Under the pieces are notes generated by a model that was not told the DNA's origin, did no database searches, and saw only the letters and a list, made by a program, of their open reading frames with translations. Positions 31,030 to 37,965 of a DNA stretch of 37,965 bases are shown piece after piece. The position numbers and the translations under genes were made by a program. This DNA comes from Desulfocapsa sp. (GTDB taxonomy: Bacteria > Desulfobacterota > Desulfobulbia > Desulfobulbales > Desulfocapsaceae), in NCBI GenBank assembly GCA_024763035.1, contig JANTGG010000014.1, forward strand, positions 1 to 37,965, read 5' to 3'. The number at the start of each line of letters is the position of its first letter. The first letter of the stretch is position 1.

Positions 31030-32643
31030 TCAGGAAAACTGTTCCCGCATCCCGATAACGGTTTTGTCTTCCAGAAACTCGTCATAGGGCAGCATGCTGT
31101 CGATGGTGCCGCCCGGAAGGAGTTCAACGAGTCTGTTGGCAATGGTAGAGACGAACTGATGATCGTGGGAAGAAAAGAGAATCACTTCCGGAAAGGCGAT
31201 CAGACCATTGTTTAGAGCCGTGATAGATTCAAGATCCAAATGATTGGTGGGATCATCAAGGATAAGAGCATTTGCATCAGACAGCATCATCCGGGCAAGG
31301 AGGCAACGTACCTTTTCTCCTCCCGACAAAACGCTGGTCTTTTTCAGCGCCTCTTCCCCCGAGAAAAGCATCTTACCGAGAAATCCGCGGGCATAGGTCT
31401 CCCCTTCCGTTACCGGCGTGTACTGTCCCAGCCAATCCACCAGGGTTTTATCTTCTGCAAAAAATGCACTGTTTTCCTTTGCAAAATAGGAATGAGACAT
31501 GGTCACGCCCCAGCGGAAACTTCCGCTGTCAGCTTCCAGATGACCGCTGAGAATCTGAAAAAGTGTCGTTTTTGCCAGACTATTGCTGCCGACAAAAGCA
31601 ATTTTATCTCCCTTATTAACAACCAGGTTCAGGTCGCGAAAAAGAACAGTGCCGTCCAGCTCCTTACTTAATCCTTTGATCTCCAGAATCACGTCGCCAC
31701 AGGGACGCTCCGGTTTAAAGGAAATAAAGGGATACTTGCGTGAGGACACCGGCATCTCCTCCAGGCTAAGCTTATCCAGCAGTTTCTTTCGTGATGTCGC
31801 CTGCTTTGCCTTGGAGGCGTTGGAGGAAAACCGGCGGATAAAATCTTTCAGCTCTTTCGCCTTTACCGCTGCCTTTTTGCTCTCATTCTGCTTCTGCTGC
31901 AGCATCAGCTGGCTTGCCTGATACCAGAAGTCATAGTTCCCTGCATAAATAGTGATTTTGCCAAAATCAATATCTGCCACGTGGGTACACACCTGATTTA
32001 AAAAATGACGATCATGGGAAACGATAATCACCGTATTCTGGAATCTGTCCAGAAAATTCTCCAGCCAGACAATAGAGGCAATATCCAGATTATTTGTCGG
32101 CTCATCGAGCAGCAGAACATCCGGGTTGCCGAAAAGTGCCTGGGCGAGAAGCACCCTCACCTTCTCACCACCTTCCAGCTCCTTCATTTTTTTATGGAGA
32201 AGCTCTTCTGAAATCCCAAGACCGCTCAGTAAGACAGCTGCTTCAGACTCCGCTTCATATCCGTTCAGCTCTTCAAACTCCGCCTCAAGCTCTCCGCTGC
32301 GCAGACCGTCTTCTTCGGTAAAATCAGCCTTCGCGTAGAGTGCCTCACGTTCCGCCAGGAGCTCATACACTCGCATATGTCCCATGATAACAACGTCAAG
32401 AACCTTCACCTCATCATAGGCAAAATGATCCTGTTTTAAAACGGCAATGCGCTCCCGACTGCCCACCGTGATGTTTCCCTTATCCGGCTCGAAATCACCG
32501 GCAAGGATCTTCAGAAAGGTTGTTTTTCCCGCACCATTTGCACCGATCAACCCATAACAGTTGCCGGGGAGGAATTTTATATTAACATCTTGAAAGATAA
32601 CCCTTTTCCCGTAAGAAAGGGCAACATCATTTGCAGTAATCAT
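31030..32643 (-). CDS. ABC-F family ATPase (YbiT-like)
   Basis: A soluble duplicated ABC ATPase of 537 residues that acts on ribosomes. Domain 1 is canonical in Walker A (GANGAGKTT, 34-42) and Walker B (LLLDEPTNNLD) but its signature is LEGGEK. Domain 2 has a changed Walker A (GSNSLAKTT, Ala in place of the Gly before Lys), signature LSGGEK, and LDDPTNHLD with Asp in place of the catalytic Glu. The linker between domains (about 245-305) is the charged P-site tRNA-interaction region. Changes of this kind are, as far as I recall, common in YbiT-like relatives outside enterobacteria. AAGGA precedes the ATG, directly after a hairpin at 32654-32678. Confidence 0.9.
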   Translation of the reverse strand: MITANDVALSYGKRVIFQDVNIKFLPGNCYGLIGANGAGKTTFLKILAGDFEPDKGNITVGSRERIAVLKQDHFAYDEVKVLDVVIMGHMRVYELLAEREALYAKADFTEEDGLRSGELEAEFEELNGYEAESEAAVLLSGLGISEELLHKKMKELEGGEKVRVLLAQALFGNPDVLLLDEPTNNLDIASIVWLENFLDRFQNTVIIVSHDRHFLNQVCTHVADIDFGKITIYAGNYDFWYQASQLMLQQKQNESKKAAVKAKELKDFIRRFSSNASKAKQATSRKKLLDKLSLEEMPVSSRKYPFISFKPERPCGDVILEIKGLSKELDGTVLFRDLNLVVNKGDKIAFVGSNSLAKTTLFQILSGHLEADSGSFRWGVTMSHSYFAKENSAFFAEDKTLVDWLGQYTPVTEGETYARGFLGKMLFSGEEALKKTSVLSGGEKVRCLLARMMLSDANALILDDPTNHLDLESITALNNGLIAFPEVILFSSHDHQFVSTIANRLVELLPGGTIDSMLPYDEFLEDKTVIGMREQFS

Positions 32644-33012
32644 ACATTTCCTTGCTCTCTTCGTTGAAAAAAGAGAGCTCTTATTTCAGGGAAAAATAGA
32701 CAAAGTTCAATTTGCCCTTATAATACGTCCAGACCCGGTGAAGATCTTACACAGCTGAACCCTACCGGAAAAACGAACGCATTTACTATGAACCAAAAAA
32801 ACAGAGCAGGAACTGAACATATTTATCGAAGAATAGAAAGGGGCACAGAACAAAAATAAATATTTTTTCCATGTCCATAAATCTCTCAACGGGAAAGAAG
32901 CCACCCGGAGGGAATTCCGGATAAGACGTCTCTTTGTTTTAACCTGAAAAAACTAGACGAGGTACATCAAAATGCGGCAACGCAGTGCCCTCTTTTCACC
33001 CCACATTCTGTT
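32644..33012. other. 369-bp divergent intergenic region, ABC-F / queC
   Basis: No convincing gene. Besides the ABC-F leader hairpin it contains CCGGA/TCCGG (32905-32909 with 32916-32920) flanked by AAAGA and TCTTT that can pair, about 100 bp before queC. I compared this by eye with preQ1 and c-di-GMP aptamers and saw no match. A 65-codon minus-strand frame at 32707-32904 lacks a ribosome site and looks random. Confidence 0.4.
32654..32678 (-). promoter_or_regulatory. Leader hairpin before the ABC-F gene
   Basis: GCTCTCTT (32654-32661) and AAGAGAGC (32671-32678) form a perfect 8-bp stem with a 9-nt loop. It ends a few bases before the AAGGA ribosome site of the ABC-F gene on the minus strand, so it could affect translation. 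No leader peptide was found. Confidence 0.4.
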
Positions 33013-33723
33013 ATGATGGCAGCTGAACAAACTATCCCAAAAGCAGTGATTCTTTTCAGCGGTGGTCTGGATTCGACCACCGTCCTTGCCATTGCCCAAG
33101 AGCAGGGCTATTCCTGTCACTGTCTCAGTTTTCGGTACGGTCAAAAGCAGACGGTGGAGTTGGAAAAAGCCTCACGGATGGCAGAGAAAGCCGGAGTCAC
33201 CAGGCACCTTATTCTCAATCTGGATCTGGATAGGATAGGAGGATCAGCTCTCACCGACTCCATTGAAGTTCCTAAGGACCAGCTGCAGGACAATCCGGAC
33301 GCCGACATTCCTGTGACCTACGTTCCTGCAAGAAATACCATCTTTCTTTCCCATGCTGTTGCCTGGGCAGAAGTGTTGGGTGCATCCGACATTTTTATCG
33401 GTGTAAACGCTGTGGATTACTCCGGGTATCCGGATTGCCGCCCGGAATTCTTAGAGGCATTCTCAACCATGGCAAATATTGGAACACGGGCGGGAGTGGA
33501 AGGAAAAGCACCATTCACCATCCATGCTCCGCTTCTTTCCATGAGTAAATCGGAGATTATCAGCAAAGGACTGTCTCTGGGAGTGGATTACGCCGGAACA
33601 CACAGCTGCTATGATCCGGTGGAAGGAAAAGCATGCGGCAGATGCGATGCCTGTCTGCTGCGCCTGAAAGGATTTGCCGAAGCCGGACTGACAGATCCGG
33701 CACCCTATATAACAAAGGCATGA
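33013..33723 (+). CDS. queC: 7-cyano-7-deazaguanine synthase
   Basis: Converts carboxy-deazaguanine to preQ0 with ATP and ammonia, in queuosine synthesis. The 236-residue protein has the PP-loop FSGGLDSTT (residues 15-23), the LSFRYGQKQ and [10 protein letters not shown] segments, [17 protein letters not shown], and a C-terminal zinc site of four Cys ([17 protein letters not shown]). Two ATG codons stand in tandem at the start; neither has a good ribosome site. No queD, queE or queF lies beside it. It ends 8 bp from the convergent pyrC. Confidence 0.96.
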   Translation: MMAAEQTIPKAVILFSGGLDSTTVLAIAQEQGYSCHCLSFRYGQKQTVELEKASRMAEKAGVTRHLILNLDLDRIGGSALTDSIEVPKDQLQDNPDADIPVTYVPARNTIFLSHAVAWAEVLGASDIFIGVNAVDYSGYPDCRPEFLEAFSTMANIGTRAGVEGKAPFTIHAPLLSMSKSEIISKGLSLGVDYAGTHSCYDPVEGKACGRCDACLLRLKGFAEAGLTDPAPYITKA

Positions 33724-33730
33724 AGTTGAT

Positions 33731-35035
33731 TTAATGCCGGTCTTCCCTGCCGTTTTCAGATGTTAACTCATCGTGGGTTACTCGACCGCCCATAATTGTC
33801 AAGACTGCTTTGCCCTGCAGCTTCCAGTCAATAAAGGGGGAATTCTTCCCCTTAGAGACAATGGAATTCCCGGTGAAGACATATTCCCTCTCGGGATCGA
33901 TCACAGTAACATCTGCCGCTTCACCCTCGGCAAGGGATCCACCTGGAATCTGTAAAATACGGGCAGGCGCCGTGGACATCACCTCAATCAAGCGAAGGGG
34001 ATCAAGCACTCCATCACGAACAAGCTGAAGAGAAAGGGAAAGAGACGTCTCGAGACCGGTAATGCCATTAGCTGCCCTGTCAAACTCCACCTCTTTTTCC
34101 AGTACGGAATGGGGAGCGTGATCTGTGGTTATGGCATCAAATGTTCCATCCCGCAATCCCTCACGCATGGCATGACGATCCGTCTCAGTACGCAGCGGCG
34201 GATTCATTTTGGCATGTGTGTCATATTCGGCAACCGCTTCTTCTGTCAGGGTAAAGTAATGGGGCGTTGTCTCTGCACTCACCCTGACTCCCCTTGCCTT
34301 GGCCTGGCGAATAAGATCTGCTGCCGCCGCAGTACTCACATGGGCAATATGGGTTCGCTGACCGGTAAGTTCTGCCAGAGCAATTTCCCGATAGACCATT
34401 ATCGCTTCGGCGGCTGCCGGAATACCGCGCAACCCGAGGCGGGTGGAGACGATCCCTTCATTCATGCTGCCATTTCTGCTAAGAGACATTTCCTCGGAAT
34501 GAGAAATAACGAGAAGCCCGTGACTGCCCGCATATTCCATTGCCCGTCGCATCAACTGACTGTCAAAAACCGGAAGCCCGTCGTCGGTGACGGCAACGGC
34601 TCCCGCTTCTTTTAGTTCGCCATACTCAGCAAGTCTCTCACCGTCACTGCCCTTGCTGATTGCCCCGGCAGGATAGACCCTTGCTGAAGCGTTTCGTGCC
34701 TGCTCAAGGATAAAGCGGGTAACAGATGCGTTGTCATTTACCGGTGTTGTGTTCGGCATACAGACCACAGCCGTAAAGCCGCCGGCAGCAGCCGCTTTTG
34801 TTCCGGTTGCGATAGTCTCTTTGTACTCCTCGCCCGGTTCACGCAGGTGCACATGCATGTCAATAAGACCGGGAACAATCCATTTACCCTGCAGATCAAG
34901 CACCCGGCTGTTTTCCGGAACGCTGTTCCCGACCGGAACAATAACACCACCCTTCAGCCAGAGATCAGCAGAGGAATCACGCCCTGTGGACGGATCAAGA
35001 AGCCTTCCATTTTGAAGAATAATAAGAGATTCCAT
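33731..35035 (-). CDS. pyrC: Dihydroorotase
   Basis: Cyclises N-carbamoyl-aspartate to dihydroorotate in pyrimidine synthesis. The 434-residue amidohydrolase has the metal-binding DMHVHLREPG near the N-terminus, later metal His in VISHSEE and HIAHVSTAAA, and catalytic Asp in AITTDHAPHS, so it is a catalytically competent type I enzyme. Its ATG shares one base with the pyrB stop (TGATG), coupling the two. In some bacteria type I dihydroorotase and PyrB form a complex, which the tight pairing would fit. Confidence 0.96.
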   Translation of the reverse strand: MESLIILQNGRLLDPSTGRDSSADLWLKGGVIVPVGNSVPENSRVLDLQGKWIVPGLIDMHVHLREPGEEYKETIATGTKAAAAGGFTAVVCMPNTTPVNDNASVTRFILEQARNASARVYPAGAISKGSDGERLAEYGELKEAGAVAVTDDGLPVFDSQLMRRAMEYAGSHGLLVISHSEEMSLSRNGSMNEGIVSTRLGLRGIPAAAEAIMVYREIALAELTGQRTHIAHVSTAAAADLIRQAKARGVRVSAETTPHYFTLTEEAVAEYDTHAKMNPPLRTETDRHAMREGLRDGTFDAITTDHAPHSVLEKEVEFDRAANGITGLETSLSLSLQLVRDGVLDPLRLIEVMSTAPARILQIPGGSLAEGEAADVTVIDPEREYVFTGNSIVSKGKNSPFIDWKLQGKAVLTIMGGRVTHDELTSENGREDRH

Positions 35036-35976
35036 CAGCTGTTTCCCTCACCTCCCATAACCAGATACAACAGTGCCATACGCACAGCAACACCATTTGT
35101 CACCTGCTCAAGAATCACTGAACGCTCACCGTCGGCAACATCCGGATTCATTTCAACACCCCGATTAACAGGCCCGGGGTGCATAATCAGGGCGTCTGGA
35201 CGTGCATATTGCAAAAGTTCCGAATTGATCCCATAAAACCGGGAATACTCCCGAAGAGTGGGAATCAGCGGATCATCCTGCCTTTCCTGCTGAATCCGCA
35301 GTGCCATCACAACATCAGCGTCTGTTACAGCATCGCGTACGGAATCACACACTTTCGCCCCGAGCATCTCGAGGTGAGGCGGCATAAAGGTCGCTGGTCC
35401 GGCGACCCGGACTTCAGCGCCGAGTTTAGAAAAAGCAAGAATGTCAGAATGGGCAACCCTTGAATGGGCAATGTCACCGACAATGGCAATCTTTAATCCA
35501 TCTATTTCCCCTTTACGTTCACGCACAGTCATCAGATCGAGCAGTGCCTGACTGGGATGTTCATGGGTCCCGTCTCCTGCATTGATGATTGCCGATTGGA
35601 TATGACGGGTCAAAAGAGCCGGAGCTCCTGAACTGGAATGCCGAATGATGATAATATCAGGATTCATCGCCTGCAGATTTCTGGCAGTATCTATCAGCGT
35701 CTCACCCTTTTGGGCAGAACTTGTGGAGGCGGAAATATTAAATGTGTCTGCACTCATGCGTTTGGCAGCGATTTCAAAAGAAAGACGGGTGCGGGTGGAG
35801 GGTTCAAAGAAAAAATTAACGATGGTTTTTCCTCTGAGGGTGGGAACTTTTTTAATGGAACGACTGGATATCTCTTTAAAAGAATTCGCAGTATCAAGGA
35901 TATAAAATATGTCAGCAGGAGAGAACTGTTCCATGCCGAGTATGTGCCTGTGCTGAAATCGATATGATTCTTTCAC
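35035..35976 (-). CDS. pyrB: Aspartate carbamoyltransferase, catalytic subunit
   Basis: Joins carbamoyl phosphate and aspartate, the committed step of pyrimidine synthesis. The 313-residue chain has [13 protein letters not shown] (carbamoyl-phosphate loop), the S/K loop [22 protein letters not shown], and [12 protein letters not shown]. The start is GTG at 35976 with AAGGA just upstream. No regulatory pyrI follows, so control by nucleotides may differ from enteric ATCase. A two-hairpin repeat (35989-36092) fills the upstream gap and lies only 12 bp from the start codon, so it may fall in the pyrB leader. Confidence 0.96.
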   Translation of the reverse strand: MKESYRFQHRHILGMEQFSPADIFYILDTANSFKEISSRSIKKVPTLRGKTIVNFFFEPSTRTRLSFEIAAKRMSADTFNISASTSSAQKGETLIDTARNLQAMNPDIIIIRHSSSGAPALLTRHIQSAIINAGDGTHEHPSQALLDLMTVRERKGEIDGLKIAIVGDIAHSRVAHSDILAFSKLGAEVRVAGPATFMPPHLEMLGAKVCDSVRDAVTDADVVMALRIQQERQDDPLIPTLREYSRFYGINSELLQYARPDALIMHPGPVNRGVEMNPDVADGERSVILEQVTNGVAVRMALLYLVMGGEGNS

Positions 35977-35988
35977 GTCGTCCTTGTC

Positions 35989-36092
35989 AGTGCCTTACTG
36001 ATAACTTCCCCGGAATCTTTACTCATCCGACTTTTTTTCAGGAACATTATCCGTAAGGTGCTTATACCAGCTTTCAGTTTATCACCTGGATT
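35989..36092 (+). repeat. Two-hairpin intergenic repeat, copy 3
   Basis: The long hairpin pairs 35989-36009 (AGTGCCTTACTGATAAC...) with 36041-36062 (ends GTAAGGTGCT), then a short hairpin pairs CCAG (36067-36070) with CTGG (36086-36089). Where copies 1 and 2 have CCGG/CCGG this copy has CCAG/CTGG, a paired change that preserves the stem. It lies between lepB and pyrB. Confidence 0.7.
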
Positions 36093-36097
36093 ACCTG

Positions 36098-36742
36098 TCA
36101 GTGTACAATATTACCTATACGGCTCCAGCGGATGGAGGTAAAACGCTCAACGGACATGAGCGGAGCATCAAGATCCCAGGACCAATACAGGATAAATGCC
36201 TTGCCAAGGACATCATGCAAATCGACAAATCCCCAGAATCTACTGTCATAGCTGTTGTCCCGGTTATCTCCCATCACAAAAATATGACCTTCCGGTACTC
36301 GCACCGGCCCCATATTGTCACGGGGTCCGGATCCCGCTTTCATGATGGCACTATCAGTGTAATGAGCAAACGGATTGTGATTTTCCACATCATTGACATA
36401 GAGCTGCTTATTTCGTATTTCCACGGTATCCCCCGCAACCGCAACAACACGTTTAATATAGTCGATGGAACGATCCTTAGGAAATTTGAAAACAACGATA
36501 TCATCCCGGGCGGGATTTTTCCATGGAATAACCACTGTTCCGGTCACAGGGATCTTCACACCGTAAATAAATTTATTAACAAGCAGATGATCACCAATCT
36601 GCAGAGTAGGAAGCATGGAACCCGAGGGAATTTTGAAGGCCTGAACAACAAACGATCTGATGAATATGGCGAGAATAACGGCAATGACAATTGCCTCAAC
36701 GTATTCACGTACAACCGACTTTTCACTTTCTCTGCTATTCAC
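36098..36742 (-). CDS. lepB: Signal peptidase I
   Basis: Removes signal peptides from exported proteins at the outer face of the inner membrane. The 214-residue protein has one N-terminal membrane anchor (YVEAIVIAVILAIFIRSFVV), the catalytic Ser in KIPSGSMLPTL, the general-base Lys in DYIKRVVAVAGD, and VMGDNRDNSYDSRFWGFV near the end. The frame runs further up to a TTG (36775), but a GTG at 36742 has GGAG at 8-nt spacing and begins just before the charged segment NSRESEKS, so it is preferred. The compact form resembles Gram-positive SipS more than the larger E. coli enzyme. Confidence 0.93.
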   Translation of the reverse strand: MNSRESEKSVVREYVEAIVIAVILAIFIRSFVVQAFKIPSGSMLPTLQIGDHLLVNKFIYGVKIPVTGTVVIPWKNPARDDIVVFKFPKDRSIDYIKRVVAVAGDTVEIRNKQLYVNDVENHNPFAHYTDSAIMKAGSGPRDNMGPVRVPEGHIFVMGDNRDNSYDSRFWGFVDLHDVLGKAFILYWSWDLDAPLMSVERFTSIRWSRIGNIVH

Positions 36743-37019
36743 AACCGCCACTCCAGTAAAGAATTCTTTTTCCAACGATTTTGGAAATCTTTAGGAAAGG
36801 TACTCCATTGTTCTTTCAATTTCAAGATCGTTCCCTCAAATCCAAAACAAATTCATCAAGTTCCAACTATATACTCCCCCAGGAAACAACACACCATATA
36901 GTGAGCCATGATTCAGAAAAATACCCACATATTGTGCCATGCACTTAAAACGCAAATCATTCCTAACTTAAGCACTTGTTTTAGCAGGAAGAATAATTTG
37001 TTTTTTTCAAGCCTCTTCC

Positions 37020-37053
37020 TTGACAAACACTTTTTTTTGTGTCCTTAATAAGT
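37020..37053 (+). promoter_or_regulatory. Candidate sigma70 promoter for pilM
   Basis: A perfect -35 box TTGACA at 37020-37025 followed after 18-19 bp by CTTAAT/TTAATA as a weak -10. The spacer contains a run of eight T. It would give a leader of roughly 85-90 nt before pilM. Confidence 0.4.
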
Positions 37054-37070
37054 TCTAGCGTTAAAGGATT

Positions 37071-37108
37071 GTTGTCTGGACGCATCTCTTTTCTTTCCAG
37101 ACGGCAAC
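37071..37108 (+). promoter_or_regulatory. Leader hairpin before pilM
   Basis: GTTG-TCTGGA (37071-37080) pairs with TCCAGA-CG-GCAAC (37096-37108), with a small bulge and a pyrimidine-rich loop. It lies in the likely 5' leader of pilM, 38 bp before the ATG. Function unknown; no T run, so not a simple terminator. Confidence 0.4.
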
Positions 37109-37145
37109 TCATTCACTTAATTTTTGAATACTACTAACAGACAAT

Positions 37146-37965
37146 ATGAACTTGCCTTTCCTATCCAATGAAGACTTGGTCGTCGGTGTAGACATCGGAT
37201 CACACGCAGTCAAGGTCTGTCAGCTCAAGCGAACTGACAAGGCGTATGCCGTCCTCAATCTGGGAAGTGCAACTCTTCCGGAAGATGCTGTTGACGATGG
37301 TACTCTTAATGAGCCGGAAGTTGTTGGTAAAATAATAGGTGAACTGTTCAAGAGTCTTAAGATCAAGAAAAAGAAGATCGGTTTTTCCATTTCCGGTTAT
37401 TCGGTAATTGTCAAAAAAGTCAACCTGGCAGTTATGTCAGACGTAGAACTGGAAGAACATATTCAGTCTGAAGCAGAACAGTATATACCTTTCGATATTG
37501 ACGACGTGTATATCGACTTTCAGGATCTCAAGACGAACTCTGCAAACAATGACCGCACTGATGTTATGCTGGTTGCTGCCAAAAAAGAGGTTGTTGATGA
37601 GTACCTTGAGATGCTTGAAGGGTTAAACCTGCAGCCGGTCATCGTTGATGTTGACGGTTTTGCCCTGGAAAATACCTACGAGTACAACTTTCCTAAGGAA
37701 GGGAATGTTGCCCTTGTTGATATTGGTGCATCTAAAATGAATATCAACATTATCTCAAAAGGTATTTCAGTTGTAGCACGGGATATCGTGGTTGGCAGCC
37801 GCCAGTTAACGGAACAGATTCAGTCAGCTTTCGACATTGAGTTTGAAGAAGCTGAGGCTTTAAAACTTGGGCATATACCGGCGGAAGAAAAACAGGAACA
37901 GATTGAGGAAATTTTTTCAAGTACCTGTACACAGTGGGTGCTGGAGATAAAAAAGGCCATCGATC
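37146..37965 (+). CDS. pilM: Type IV pilus assembly protein PilM (5' part)
   Basis: The cytoplasmic actin-like ATPase of the type IV pilus alignment complex, which binds the N-terminus of PilN. The window ends inside the gene; 273 codons are visible. The actin-type phosphate-1 loop VVGVDIGSHAVKVCQLKR is near the N-terminus, EAEQYIPFDIDDVYIDFQ is the PilM signature region, and VALVDIGASKMNINII is phosphate-2. pilN, pilO, pilP and pilQ would be expected beyond the right edge. The start ATG at 37146 (MNLPFLSNEDL) has no strong ribosome site but the homology begins within ten residues. Confidence 0.95.
   Translation, partial: MNLPFLSNEDLVVGVDIGSHAVKVCQLKRTDKAYAVLNLGSATLPEDAVDDGTLNEPEVVGKIIGELFKSLKIKKKKIGFSISGYSVIVKKVNLAVMSDVELEEHIQSEAEQYIPFDIDDVYIDFQDLKTNSANNDRTDVMLVAAKKEVVDEYLEMLEGLNLQPVIVDVDGFALENTYEYNFPKEGNVALVDIGASKMNINIISKGISVVARDIVVGSRQLTEQIQSAFDIEFEEAEALKLGHIPAEEKQEQIEEIFSSTCTQWVLEIKKAID

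Larger units (their letters stand above)
36743..37145. other. Divergent intergenic region, lepB / pilM
   Basis: About 400 bp without a gene. The left part is AT-rich and must hold the lepB promoter, which I could not define. The right part contains a candidate pilM promoter (TTGACA at 37020) and a leader hairpin (37071-37108). No small ORF with a ribosome site was seen. Confidence 0.45.

Noticed and set aside
32707-32904. A 65-codon minus-strand frame between ABC-F and queC
   Set aside because: No ribosome site, no recognisable fold, and AT-rich random-looking composition.

Overview
The window looks like a chromosomal segment of an anaerobic Desulfobacterota bacterium, probably a Desulfobulbales-type sulfate or sulfur metaboliser. 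This rests on gene content: desulfoferrodoxin, flavodiiron oxygen reductase, rubrerythrin and a two-domain rubredoxin sit together; UGA is evidently read as selenocysteine; the aconitase is of the mitochondrial type; and a type IV pilus pilM starts at the right edge. Species cannot be named from this sequence. No rRNA, tRNA, CRISPR array, transposase or prophage genes were seen.

Layout. 1-2.3 kb: wecB, a small exported protein with an 11-residue Trp repeat, and a class I glutamine amidotransferase. 2.4-6.7 kb: an amino-acid ABC transporter in the order aapJ-aapQ-aapM-aapP on the minus strand, with a hairpin behind aapJ. 7-9.4 kb: a sensor-less hybrid histidine kinase and a single-domain response regulator. 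9.4-16.7 kb (plus strand): rsmB, an unknown protein, an M24 peptidase, a PIN-PhoH protein, another unknown, and aconitase ending in a strong terminator.

16.8-21.9 kb is an oxygen and peroxide defence island on the minus strand: a desulforedoxin-tailed small protein, flavodiiron protein, DsrE-like protein, double rubredoxin, desulfoferrodoxin, peroxiredoxin, rubrerythrin and a Fur/PerR-type repressor. The repressor carries an extra C-terminal winged helix and has a near-consensus Fur-type operator in front of it.

22-24.9 kb is the most unusual part. A FAD oxidoreductase resembling the SelD N-terminal domain family is followed by two tightly linked genes, each interrupted by one in-frame UGA exactly where the catalytic Cys belongs, each with a hairpin just downstream that could be a bacterial SECIS. 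They encode an ArsC/Spx-like thioredoxin-fold selenoprotein (U12xxC15) and a rhodanese-ferritin fusion selenoprotein (U74). An ordinary gene caller would truncate or lose both. A DUF1566-type secreted protein lies downstream.

25-37.9 kb: an EamA transporter, a multi-zinc-ribbon membrane protein, folA-hrpB, an ABC-F ATPase, queC, pyrB-pyrC, lepB and the start of pilM.

Between genes I found three copies (near 2.4, 21.9 and 36.0 kb) of a two-hairpin element whose stems are kept by paired base changes, and two REP-like palindromes (19.3 and 25.1 kb).
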